NCBI GenBank assembly: GCA_964035545.1 | Contig: OZ037768.1 | Coordinates: forward strand, 12,606,175 to 12,670,174 | Direction: 5' to 3' | Origin: Bugula neritina | Lineage: Eukaryota > Bryozoa > Gymnolaemata > Cheilostomatida > Bugulidae | Length of the DNA: 64,000 nt | Part shown: positions 25,901 to 38,395 of the stretch, one piece after another | Numbering within the stretch: the stretch's first letter is position 1 | Layout of the letters: every line of letters starts with the position of its first letter | Notes under the pieces: model-generated | The model's database searches: none | Told to the model about the DNA's origin: nothing | The model's input: only the letters and a program-made list of their open reading frames with translations | Program-made: the position numbers and the translations under genes

Positions 25901-26166
25901 TATCTATAATTATCAACAAAATTATTTTGCTTATATAAAATAAATTAGCTTTAATAATTTAAAGATATTTAGCAAACTCACAAAAACGTTGAGAGAAGAC
26001 AACTCCTGAAAAGTTTAAAGCGATTTTATGGCTTACTGGGTGCACAGAACAGTCTAGAGTTTTCACAGATTGATTAAGACCTTTAAAACTCTCCATTTCT
26101 AAAAAAAGTGCGTGGCCACCTTTCGGAGTGTATTGAGTAAAAGATAATTGGAGGTTACTTCTAGAC
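22961..26166. mobile_element. TIR DNA transposon, 3.2 kb, inserted in copy 2
   Basis: Inverted repeats GTCTAGAAGTAACCTCC (22,961-22,977) and its complement (26,150-26,166) are flanked by TA at 22,959-22,960 and 26,167-26,168. A second inner pair of related blocks (GGTGGCCAC) lies near 23,018 and 26,112. Copy 1 lacks the element at about 3,046. It contains a decayed minus-strand gene (23,640-24,310). Superfamily not assigned; TA duplication would fit Tc1/mariner-like elements. Confidence 0.85.
23640..24310 (-). pseudogene. Decayed transposon-associated ORF
   Basis: Reading the minus strand in pieces gives FHALTGCDST, then LYG, then RANYQAAIW, then a Trp/Pro-rich stretch, and finally a Cys-rich end with CSAFADACQCKDC. 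From memory, this order recurs in uncharacterised, repeat-associated proteins of many animals. Here it is broken by a frameshift and several stops (near 24,205, 24,165, 23,956 and further on). It was presumably once carried by this TIR element; its biochemical role is unknown to me. Confidence 0.5.
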
Positions 26167-26618
26167 TATGTAATATATTATATTCATCTAAGCTTGAAGT
26201 ACAAGAGCAGTGTGGTATATTTAGGAGTGTTGCCTTTAAACCATTAAAATCATTATGCCGTTATTGGTACCGCGAGTTTATATAAGTTATAAAGGAAAAA
26301 TTTTGCCACTTTTGTGATTTTATTTTATTTTTTCTTTTCTGTGTCCATTTTTTTAAATTTTTTTTATTGGTAAAGTTTTTAAACATATTTTCAATGCATA
26401 TAAAATTTTAAAATAAATTAAAACTCAATCATGCACGTAAATACAAAGCTATAAAGTTTAGGCTTGGGTGTGATTACAATGTGAATATGAATTGAATAAT
26501 GTTGCAATAACCATTTTACACAAAATACGTTACAGTTGCTATAGATGTAAGACTAGTAAATTAGATGCAAATAGGCACGGTAATACTACTTAAGTTATGC
26601 TTGTTTTGAAATTTGTAG

Positions 26619-26731
<113 letters not shown>

Positions 26732-26776
26732 AAATATTTACTACAAATTTCAAAAATAGCATAACTTTAGTAGTAT

Positions 26777-27197
26777 TGTAATGGATTTTAGTGGTGCAAT
26801 TTATTGTTAGTTATTATATCGAAAGGGTCGACTCTATATTGTATGCTATGGTGGAGATCGACTACATCGACCTCCTGCGACTTGTAGCTATAGCCAACAG
26901 TGGCACCACCAGTAACAACCAATCAGGACTGACACACTAATTAATAGCAGGTGGAGCTAGCTACTCGTAGTGGAAGCACGCTGAGTAGCTAGCAGGGCAG
27001 AGCAGCTTGGGACTTCATTTAGAGTAGTTGTGTATAAATGCTCACTTATTATATAATCGTTTCTATTCATGTTTAGCAGTAATTAGAACTTCTTGTATCG
27101 TGTAAATAATAAACTTATCATAGTGTAAACAACCTGGTGAAGTGGCTTTGTTTAAGTTGACCCACACATAATATAGTGAATTGTGAAATTCACTACA
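26777..27197 (+). mobile_element. Solo LTR of the element-1 family
   Basis: Starts TGTAATGGATTTTAG and ends TTCACTACA. It matches the LTRs at 47,793-48,202 and 55,277-55,685 throughout, including the inverted GCTAGCTACTC/GAGTAGCTAGC stem and an AATAAA signal. It lies inside a fold-back arm with no internal domain, as left by LTR-LTR recombination. I see no clean target duplication (flanks AGTAT and ATATT). Confidence 0.85.
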
Positions 27198-27403
27198 ATA
27201 TTAACGTGTCTACTTGCATCCAATTTACTAGTCTGACATTTATAGCAACTGTCACGTACTTTGTGTAGAATGGTTATTGCAAGCATTATTCACATTGTAA
27301 TCACAGCGAAGCTTACACTTTATAGCTTTGTATTTACGTGCATGATTGAGTTTTAATTTTTATTTTAATTTTAATTTTTAATTATAATTATGCATCCTTG
27401 TAG

Positions 27404-28650
27404 AAGAGATCCTGTTAAAGTATGGTGCTAGTCTTTGTTCAACTTCCAGAGCCGGTTTTTCTTCAGCTGACAGACATAGTGGTCAGGTAAATATTGTAAA
27501 ATGTTTGTCAAAAATTGAAGCAGAAGTTTGGTTAATATACCAATGCCATAGTACATTTTATGATGAATTGACCCCAATACACTTGTACATGCAGAAAAAC
27601 CATACTCTTATAGCAGAGATCCTGTTAAAGTATGGTGCTAGTCTCTCCTCAACTGCCGGAACCGACTTTTCTTCAGCTGACAGGCATAGTGGTCAACTTA
27701 ATATGATCAACTTTCTTTCAAAACATGAAGTAGAAGAAGATTTAGCCCTTACATTATCTGTTATAAAGTCATCATGGTACATGGTACATTTTAGGACAGC
27801 CATGTTAATGTTCTGCTTACTGTTGAACTACATAACCTATAAAAAGAATTGTTGTATTTTCTCGAATCTAGAAACCCTCATCACAATGTTAGTAAGAGTG
27901 CTTACATTTTGTTAATTATGTTCTTTATTCTAATCTCTGATGATTCATAAAGTCTACTAAACGGTTACTAGTGATTGTGTTTACAGAATGGCTACACGCC
28001 TCTACATTATGCTGTGGGAAAAGGTGACATGGATATCGTCTGTGCTTTGATAGAGTATGGCGCAAGAGTAAGCGCAGAGTCGGAAGATGGGTTCACCCCC
28101 CACACCTTGCTGTTAGGGATGGACTCATTGATATTGTATCGATGCTGTTGGAAAATGGTGCTAGTCCCAACTGTTATACCAAAGTAAGTCTATTTTTTCC
28201 AAACAGCTAGCGATGTTACAGTTACTTTTTGTGATCAACTGCCAGTGCGGCAGCATAATGTTGCAATGTTGCAACTGCAACTGTTATACCAACTGATTAT
28301 TTTCGTGAACTATGATCCTTATCATAAAGTGGAAAACATAAAATTGAAAGCTTTGCTTATTAAATATTATTTGAGTATTGAATATTGAATATTTGATCGA
28401 GTTGCTACTGCTATGGCATATTTTAGGACGGATTAACCCCAATGCACATGTGCAGGCAAAAAAACCATGCTCTCATAGCAGAGATCCTGTTGAAGTATGG
28501 TGCTAGTCTCTCCTCAACTGCTAGAACCGGTTGCTCTTCAGCTGACAGACATAGTTGTCAACATTATATGATCAATTTTCTTCCAAAATATTAAGCAGAA
28601 GGAAATTTAAAGTTTTTTTTAGCATGAAGATAGATAAGAAATTGGTAAGT
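27404..28650 (+). pseudogene. Ankyrin pseudo-exons, copy 2
   Basis: Four ankyrin pieces on the plus strand. The first ends at 27,486 before GTAAAT. The second (from about 27,560) has lost its AG acceptor (TTTTAT instead of TTTTAG). The third (27,987-28,183) is a copy of exon C with a one-base deletion in the C-run, 197 instead of 198 bases, which breaks the frame. The fourth starts at 28,427. The DNA around the third piece also matches the introns of the minus-strand gene in inverted orientation, so this is an inverted partial gene duplication, not a retrocopy. Confidence 0.75.
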
Positions 28651-29829
28651 TCTCCAAGTTTGCATGGCCCGATTCCATGCTCCCACAAATTTGAAGCATA
28701 GAGCATGTTTCTTGCAATAACATTGAGTTATGTGCGTACTTGCAGTTATCCATCACATTATAGATGCTATCTGTTGTCTCAGTATGGATATAGGACCATC
28801 ACCTATTATATGAAGACCAGTTTCTCTTTAGTAATAATCTAAAACATTCCATCCAGCTGGCTGGTGATGGTCAAGCCGGTAGTTTGTCTAAGACTGAGAT
28901 TTGTAATACTTAGCTCTCTGATGACTATATTCTTCCAGATGAGGTTTGCTACTCCCAAACATCTCTCGTTACATATAAACCTACCTTGTTGAACTTATTT
29001 TCCCATTCACATTGAGGTTGGAAAATGTTACTTGCATTTGTTGTTCTGTTTTCTTCAGTGATGTTCCAAATTTTCCAATTACTAAAACTCGTTCTAGAAT
29101 TCCTTTTAATTTATTGAGTATTTTTTTCATGCAAACTTAACCCTAACTGATGATCGAAGTTCAAAAGTCTCTGGATAATCCTAATATAATTCTTGCAGTA
29201 TAAGTATATTAACCCTCAACATAGCTTCATGACAATAACGCTTTCTGTAAAAATGTACACAAATAGAGATGATGTCATACAACAATGGCATTCTAGATTC
29301 AATTTAGAAATTGTTTGAATCTACTATTACTCTACTTTCAATATAATATAATAGGACTCAGTAGCAAACATTTTAGTTTTGTAAAAAATTGATGCAAATT
29401 TGCTGTTTTTCCATAATATTTTAAATGTTAGAATAGATTTATTTTCAAAGTATTTCAAAGCAAAGTCATTAAACTGGAATTAAAATCAAGTATTTGAATC
29501 TTTAAGTCCCTGCAGAGTGCAAGCAGTTTACTGGTCATAATGTTTATTAGCAACTGTTTTCAAACCCACTTGAATTTTCTTCAAATGAGCTTTGTTGACA
29601 GTGAGTAAATTGTGCGCCACTAAATACAAGCAGTGATCAGAGCTAGAAACTAGTGCATGATGTATTGTTGCAAATTTATGAGGATAACTAACTACGTGTG
29701 GGTTACTAAGATGATCTAATCACGTAGGGTTATGTGCCTGTGTGTCAGCTATCAGCGGTATGCTGCAATATTTGTGACAGATAGCAAGAATAATACAAGT
29801 AAGAAAAACTACGTTATGCAAAAGTCACA
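28651..29829. other. Unit spacer, copy 2
   Basis: 28,785-29,403 matches 3,850-4,455. 29,404-29,829 stands where copy 1 has its 2.1-kb insertion complex. No gene or RNA recognised. Confidence 0.5.
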
Positions 29830-30575
29830 TCACAATATTCCAATGGACTTCTTTCTATGAACTGTAGCTAAGGGGCATGGCTTCGGTTTAAGTGACTGGA
29901 GTACGGAAGGGAGAGGGCGGAGCAAATGAGCAAACCACAATTTATTTTAGTGAAATACATGTATATTCCTTCAATGATATAATATATAGTGAATATCATG
30001 ACTATCTACTAGTAGCAACAGCAGAGTGTTTTGTATTAGGCATAAAATGGCAAAGCTCTAACCTCACCAGATGTATATATTACAGGAGCTTCACCTTGTA
30101 GTTTTTGCAGTCTTGCCATGATGTCTTTGATATTTTACAGAATGGTTAAAATGGCTATATCTATAGACTTTAGTAACATTTCAACGAACTTTTTGGGCAA
30201 ACAAACTAATAACAGTGATCAGGGTGCAATTGTGCCTCATGTGGCCAAATGGAAAATAAATGTGCCTCAAAGAAAATTTATTTTAAAGTTTGCTGTTATA
30301 CTTGTTAAGCGATGTAGAGACAAGATATGGCAACAATATCAGTAAAATCTAGGCTTGTTTTCTTTGAGTGTAAACAGTTATAAAGCTTTAAGTACATCTA
30401 AAAAAATTTTGCAAAAAGTAGGTAAAACAGTTTTTCACTCGCCTTTTCAACATGTATGTTCCGCAAGTGTTGAAAATACAATGGCTGAATAATTATGTCA
30501 ATACCTTTTTATGAAAAAAATTACAACTCGAAGTCAATGAGTTCTCTCACAATTTGGACGGCTTTTGTACCCCTA
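29830..30575 (+). mobile_element. Truncated copy of the G-rich-TIR element, copy 2
   Basis: Nearly identical to 6,562-7,330, including the small frames at 29,892-30,101 and 30,118-30,345. Shared by both units, so it was present before the duplication. Confidence 0.6.
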
Positions 30576-30941
30576 TGACCGTTGTGGCTGGTTGGCAAGT
30601 TTTTATAATATTCGTTTTCATCCCTCACTAACTTGTGGTAAAATGTATAATCAGTGTGGTTGACTATGCTTATCAACATTACATGAACCAGGGATTTATG
30701 TGGAATACTTAATCAACAACAAAGTATGTTTTGGTGTACACTTTATATGTGTGTATTGAATGAGGAAAATAATTTTACCCTCAGATATATTGCACAGACT
30801 ATTACACACTATTGCTGCTCTATATTATACATATGTGATTATGTGTGATTACGCAAGAAAATGTATATAATTACACAAAAGTGCTTTAAATAGACAAATA
30901 TAGGTGAATATAGGTAAGATATTAGAGCAAGCAGTATACAC

Positions 30942-31142
30942 TCAACAAGTATTTAGAAGTAAACATTGGGAAAAACACTTGAAATTAGTATCAAAACCAA
31001 AGATTTTAGTTTGTTTGATGCCAACTTCATAGTCAAATATGTTTTGAAGTTTCCCTTTATGTTGGAGAATAAGAATCAAAATAACAACTTGATGACCGGA
31101 TAAAGTGTCGAGGCCCAAAGCATTGAATAAAGCACACTTCAT
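30942..31142 (-). other. Conserved short ORF 3' of gene copy 2
   Basis: A 66-codon match to 11,175-11,363, downstream of the stop at 31,284. Probably 3' flanking or UTR sequence. Confidence 0.3.
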
Positions 31143-31283
31143 TTTAAATCACAAAAGTAGCTTGAGAGCAAAGAACTTATTCTTTTTCAATGCAACATAA
31201 TAAATATTTATATATAGCAGTTAATGATAATAATGTCTTTTATATAGTTTTCTATATAATCTTCACATAATACTTTTAAAACT

Positions 31284-34200
31284 TCAGAAGTCAGAAGTAT
31301 TTTCCCTTTTCGCTTTTGAGACAAATGCAAAATATCGGCGCAGCCTCGCTGTAACAATTCTTGTCATATTCTTTTCTGCTATTCTGTGCAAAGTCTCAAC
31401 GTCTAAAGAGCACATAACATATATCAGATTAGTTATGTATTAAAGTTTTCTTGCTATGCTTTGATACAAGTTTACAATCCTAATATTTTTATATAAAGAG
31501 GGACAATATATTAATAGTGCTACTATTTGAAGTGTAAGCAGAAGCTAGTTTCATATTTCTAATCATATTGCATGTTACTATTAGCTTCAAAAGATATCAG
31601 AGATGTTCTTAAAAAAGACTGCTCAATGAATATAGTGGCTATACCCATAGCCAGCTGCATTGAGTGGAAGAAGGAAGTATTTCAAGGCAGTGAACAGTTG
31701 AGATTGTTTATACACTTCTGAAGGTATTAAAGTCTGGAGACATGCTAGACAGTTTGTATAAATTTGTATAAATACCAGCATGTGACATGCTATAACAACC
31801 TGTTTCTATACCTGGTAACTTTACATTGCTTGTAAAAATAACAGCTTTTCAATACTGATGAATCTTAGGGTGTTGACAGCTCAAAATTGGCAAAAGATAA
31901 AGTTGATAACAAAGTTTACTATTTAATACTACATACCACAAAGGCTGTCATTCATTGTCTGCTTATGTTCCTGCCATGTTACACCATCATCACTTGCAAT
32001 GACAATGGTTTCCTGTTCATCTTGACTAGCAGCAACATCTATTATGACAGGGCTGTAAAGGAAAAACACAGGTGCCAGTTTTAGAAAACAGTTATACTTT
32101 TTACATGTACTGTGTTTGAATAAAGATGTAATAACGTTTAATGAAAACATGAAAAAGTAAGAAAAGTAATATAAAGATTTTCAGTTTCTCCCACTAAACT
32201 CAATGACAAGTGTGTGAATAAAAAATTACCCAATAAAGGTGGCACAAGCAGGTTCTAGAGAGAGAATGGGGAAGATGAGTAATTCATAGTTTGTAAGAGA
32301 GGGCATCAGTCCTTTCTCAAGGAGACGGCACACAATCCTCATTGGTGCGGTTGCCACACCAGGTGGGATGGTAAAATGGACTTTCTCTCGGCATCCCTGG
32401 AAGACTCCTCCTCTGGCATCCACCAGGAAACTGATACGGAATCTAAAGTGAGATGCATATACCATGTGAACGCAGTTAATAATGAAGTAGCTGGTAGTTA
32501 ATTTATGTGTGCATGTGTCCGTGTTTGTGTGTGTGTGGGGGGGGGGGGGGTGTGTTGTTATTGCAGTAGCAGTTTTCTTATATATATAGAAAAGCTTCTA
32601 CTGTAATTATTAAAACAAACCCAATAGAACTGAGTAATGTTTGGCAACAGTTTTAACTGCAACAATTCTTCCAAGTTAGTTATCATTACCTTTTCAATTT
32701 GAGCTTCTCACTACAAATAAAGAGAAAACAACTGATTGTATATAACAAATTTACAAAATGTCTTTCATAAACCGCTTTTGAACTACATACAGCCAAAGAA
32801 TGAGAAACATGCTCATTGCATTTCTTGTCAATGTGATATTTAGAAAAAATAGATCAACTTGCTTCACATATAGTTGGTACATTATATACTAAACGTACTT
32901 AGTGACTCCAGGGTTTTTACTTTTCATTGAATTGTCAGAGTGTAAATCCTCCTGAGAATAAAGTGTGCTGTGGGCCTTCTTACAAGTTTTTCTCTTTTTC
33001 AGAGTAAAAACACTCTTGCATTTGAGGCCTAAAATGAATAGAATAAACTACTAGTATGGGTGTGTGTTGGTGTTTGTGGGTGTGTGCATGTTCGTATGTG
33101 CTTGCGTGTAAGTCGCTGCGTGTTCGTAAAGAACTGATATATATTTACATACATTGATGGCTAAATTATTGCTTGGAACTCACTAGGCCTCTAACAATAA
33201 AGTAAAATTAGCTATGGGTTTTACCATTATGCAAAACCATAAATTAGTAATATTCGATTCAATTTAATTCTGCAAATAATTGCCAGTATGAAACAAAGTA
33301 ATTGGTGAGTTAATAATCAGATCCTTACCAGCAGAGGCGATGCTACGTAAAGCCCGCCTGATTTTTCCTGTTCGAGGTTTTGTCTCAACGCTCTGCATAA
33401 CAGACACCTACATGGAAATTATTGCATTGCTATTGTACAATCACATTAAAATATGTTTTCATAGATTGACACTTCAATAGGCGTTTATAATATATATAAT
33501 AATGATATAATGCACTCCAAATACACTAATTCAATATTCATAATGCTGTGACCAATTCATCAAGTGAAGAGTGCCTAACTAAAAAACCAGTTACAATAAA
33601 ATGTCTTAAATAAACAGAATAATTGAAAATTTAACATTCTTTTGGCTGTTACACTGATTCACACAAAATTAACGACTTGTATATCTCAATGCTTAGCGAA
33701 ACATGACCAATTTCTAGTAAGTTACTCCAAATATTTTAAAGCTCTATCTAATCTCAGTCAGCATTCGTAAATTTCATTAATGTTATATTTACTAGTTAGC
33801 TGACTCAATAAATCAATAATTGACCAAAAACAGACCTGACATGCATTGGGAAAATGCTTATATCAAAACGAGTAAAATGATGCACTTTTAGCTCATGACT
33901 TAGAAATAGACTGTGATTCAGATAAACACTAGACAGAGCCAGATTGACTACTAATTTCCTCACATGTGCAATCAGCTTGTGAGACAAAGTTTAGAAATGG
34001 TTTGATCAACTCATTGATTAATGGCCCAGAAGATGCTGTAGCAATGTTTTGCTGACACAAAATTAAATGTCAGACTAAGTCAATGTGAACACAAAATTAA
34101 CACACTATCAAATATGTTTAGTCCAATATAAGTTGCAATATTGAATACTACAATGTTATGATTCTAATATCAAACTGTAGATGATGTTATAACAGATAAT

Positions 34201-36248
34201 GTAAAGGCAATGTCTACTTCTGCTTCATGTTTTGACAGAAATTTTACAATATTTACCTGGCTACTATGTCTCTCAGCTTTAGAGGTTGTAGGGAGACTAG
34301 CACCATACTTCAAGAGAATCTCTGCTGTGAGAGCATGGTTTCTCTGCCTGCACAGGTGCATTGGGGTTAATCCGTCCTAAAGTATACCATAGCAGTAGCA
34401 ACTCAATCAAATATTCAATATTCAATACTCAAATAATATTTAAGAAGAAAAGCTTTCAATTTTATGTTTTCCACTTTTGATAAGGGGCATAGTTCATGAC
34501 AATAATCAGTTGGTATAACAGTTGCAGTTGTAACATTAATGGCACAGTTTGTGTTGTCACATTATTTTGGTAACTTGGAGTTGATTTTCTTAGATTTGTA
34601 GCCTCTCTACTTACGAGCTGATTTAAAATAAAAGTTATCATCTTCTTTGACAGATTCAGGACCTTGATTTAAATCATTTATAAATAAAAACTAATCAACT
34701 ATTAATCACTTATAAAATAGATATCTGTTGAATAAAAAAGTAATAGAAGTTTGAATAAAGAAACTTAGAACAGCAAATGTTGAGATAGTATGCTGCCGCA
34801 CTGGCAGTTGATCACAAGAAGTAACTGCAACATCACTAGCTGTTCGGAAAAGGTAGACATACTTTGGTATAGCAGTTGGGACTAGCACCATTTTCCAACA
34901 GCATCGATACAATATCACTGAGTCCATCCATAGCGGCAATGTGTAGGGGGGTGAACCCATCTTCCGACTCTGTGCTTACTCCTGCGCCATACTCAATCAG
35001 AGCACAGACCGTATCCATGTCACCTTTTCCCACAGCATAATGTAGAGGCGTGTAGCCATTCTGTAAACACAATTACTAGTAACCGTTCAGTAGACTTTAT
35101 GAATCATTAGAGATTAGAATAAAGAATATAATTAACAAGATGTTAGCACTCTTACTAACATTATGATGAGGGTTTCTAGATTCAAGAAAATATAACAATT
35201 CTTTTTATAGGTTATGTAGTTCAACAGTAAGCAGAACATTAACATGGCCATTTACAATGTAGGTAATTTTTAATCATAAAAAGTAATGAAGCTAACATAC
35301 ATTGATCAAACAGACTCCAAAATGTTCATAATTTTGCTGAGCTATCTCAAGTTTAGCAGAATAACTCTCACCTTAGCCCTGCTGTCAGGGGAGACACCAT
35401 ATTTCTCCAGCAGAAGTAAAACTATTGCAGCTTGACCATGCTGAGCAGCTAGGTGCAGAGCTGTATGTCCATCATCATTTTTGAGTTCAGGCTTTGCGCC
35501 TTTTTGGAGTAACATCCTTGTTACTGTCTGTTGATTGTTTTCAATGCTGACATGGAGAGGCGTCAATCCATTCTACAAGCACCAGCATGCACTGTGCCTA
35601 CATGTAACTCAAAATAATTTAGGAGTAAATTCTGCAACAATTGAAAGTAAATTTGGGTAGACTGGTTTTTACCAGTCCGAACCAACATACACAGCCAACG
35701 GTTGTTCTCAGGTGGAGGAACTGAATACACTAAATTATTACCTTAGTCATGGAATCAAATAGTTTTGAATGCTTTGGAAGTGAAGTGATAACTCGTTCAA
35801 TTCCTTGTTTTGCTGCTACATGCAGCAGGGAATAGTTATCTCTAACCTCAGCATTCACATCAAACTCATGCTGCAACAGAAGCAGTACTCTATCTACACT
35901 ACTCACCACTTTAACTCTTGTTGTTACATAATAAACAAACACTATTTGTATAGCTATACAGGTTTCTTGAAGTAGTGATGAAACAGAAAAGTAAAGCACC
36001 ATTTCTAAAATAGTCCACCAGGAACTCATAGCCCACTTAACTTAAAGCTAAATGTAAAAGTTAAAGTCATTGCAGTGTAGTTCTACAGTTACTCCTAACT
36101 CTTCAAGTTGAGTGTGTGCTTACTGAAGATGGGTCTTCATTGTCCAGAGAAGAGGGTGTATGTAGTTGACTACTACTGATCTCACTCTGATCAATAGATA
36201 GTTCCTCACTGTCAACCTCTATTTCAGATTCACTAGCTCGGCAACACA
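31284..36248 (-). CDS. Ankyrin-repeat/ZU5 protein gene, copy 2 (11 exons of the 3' part)
   Basis: Exons in gene order: 36,248-36,124; ankyrin 35,870-35,742, 35,572-35,372, 35,060-34,863 and 34,376-34,257; linker 33,407-33,329, 33,028-32,899 and 32,710-32,690; ZU5 32,442-32,230 and 32,052-31,937; last exon 31,402-31,284. Every exon has exactly the same length as in copy 1, and all GT/AG borders and phases are kept, including the 21-base microexon. Amino-acid differences are scattered (for example in ankyrin exon D and in the last exon) and none makes a stop. Two open paralogues that differ in residues but not in length argue that both are, or recently were, functional. The 5' end is again incomplete. 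Confidence 0.8.
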
Positions 36249-36254
36249 CTAAAA

Positions 36255-38395
36255 GTGACAATACTGTCATGTATAAACTCAGATATATTCATTTTACAAT
36301 CTGATTCAAGGAACACTATGTGACTTGAATACCACTTCAAAATATCAAACACACCATTAGCCGATCTTCTAATTTCATGCCTAGATCTTTACTAAATTTA
36401 CTGTACCCTTTCGCCCAAAACAAAATAGTAGGTCACAAACTAATACTGTAATAGTGGTTCATCTTCATCTAATGGGACTATATTCACCAGATTGATGTGT
36501 ATTTTACTGTGTGCAAACACTTTAATGAAAATATTTAAACTTATGCCAGATTGGCTATAATGATGGCAAGATGATATGGCAACATTGCCATATAGTAATG
36601 CAGGCAGCTTTAACTAGCCAAGCTGAAAAGGATATGACAAACATTCATATGATGCAGTCACTATAAGAGTGTACATACATGTAACTCATCAATATATTTA
36701 TATTGGAACAAAATTAGCTAAACCCAAGTGACTAACATATATATTGTAGTTAGACAAGTTTGTAAATTATTTAGATTTTCATGTAAAACTTACCCAAATT
36801 GGTGATTGAGGCCCGAAAGCTTCTGAATAATTCTAATATCATTTTCGCAGTATAAGCATATTCACATTCAACATAATATTAAGACAATAATGCTTTCAAT
36901 AGAAATGTAGACTAATAATTATGATGTAAGCAGTTTTTGTTGTGGGTAGTATTATGATTGTGATGTCATACAACAATGGTATCCCAATTTAAATTTAGCA
37001 AATATTTCAATTTACTATTACATCAACTTCAATATTTTATTATTAGGACTTGTATGCAACAATTTCGGGTTCTCAATATTTTACAAAGTGGTAGACAGTT
37101 TGTATTTAATTTGAATCTTAATAAAAAATTATTGAAATTCATATAAATTTGGTACCTGCAGGACAATTGGATTCAAGTGAATAAATTTTTGAATAACTTT
37201 TTCACTGCAGGTTTTTAAAAACCTAATATTAGAACAATTGAGAAAGCAGTACTATGTTCAGCATGTTTCCCTATTTACTTATCTGTTGGAGCATGTGAGG
37301 CCGTCTGCAACTTGAGTAAATTATAATAGTGCTAAATTTTCAATGGTAAATTTAATTATGAACGAACTAAGATCAATGATCTTATTAAAATTCTATTACT
37401 GTAGTATAGCATACATAATATATGAAAAATTACCAGAGTTACAATTCAATAATTTGTGAGAGAGTTATCCTTTTGTACACATATGACCATTCCACCCCCC
37501 CTCTTCCTATTATTTGAATAACCTGTGAGAGAGAGTTATCTTCCCTCTACTATATTGACCGCTCTTATATCAGACTGCACTGGCTAGTCAGAAATATACT
37601 TTGTATTTCAGTAGCCTCATCAGATTTGCAGGCCATTAATGTACCCCATGTAGTGCAGAGTAACTGTTACTCATTGCTTTGCTGTTTTTAAATGTAAACC
37701 TGAAAAATCAGTCATGTTATATTAGTTTTCAGATTCACAGTCTGATGTGAATAGATCTATTCTCAAATGCAACATTTTTAACAAGAATACAGTATATCAA
37801 TAATAATTTAGGAAATATATCAGGAGTGAAGGGTGACGTAATATGTTATCGGTGATTTAAGTTTATCACTAATGGTCAACCTTTTCATATTCTCAAAAAT
37901 ACAAAAAGAAAACCAGGCTGCTTGCTTAGTGCCAACATGTCACATTACTAATGTTGACACTGATCTGCAAGTGCTACAACATGCTGATAGTTTACTACTA
38001 TAAGAATATAGAGTAAACTATTTATTAGTCTTGAAAGGTATATATTATATATGATGAACTGTTTTTAATTGTCAATAGAAAGCAAGTACTATGGAATATT
38101 CAGTTTTATAAAGGTAGAAAATATACAATAACTGCTACTACAGAGTCACCAGTACTGTATGATGGATGATATTATCAACAATTCTACAATAACAAATGTA
38201 TGAATGGGATGGTAATGTACATAACCAACCAGTGTTACTAGGTCAGGAGAACTGACTAATCAGCTGTCTTCTCACTTGTCACTTTGTAACCAAAATAACC
38301 GCATCTTCTGTAGAAACTACTTCTTATTCTACTCAGCCTACTGTCCTATAATGAAAAATAAAAGAAGTGAGGAGACAACTTTAGATGAAAAAATA
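36255..38395. other. Intron/upstream region of gene copy 2
   Basis: Conserved with 16,470-18,478, plus a stretch of about 220 bases near 36,565-36,785 not present in copy 1. No exon supported. Confidence 0.45.
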
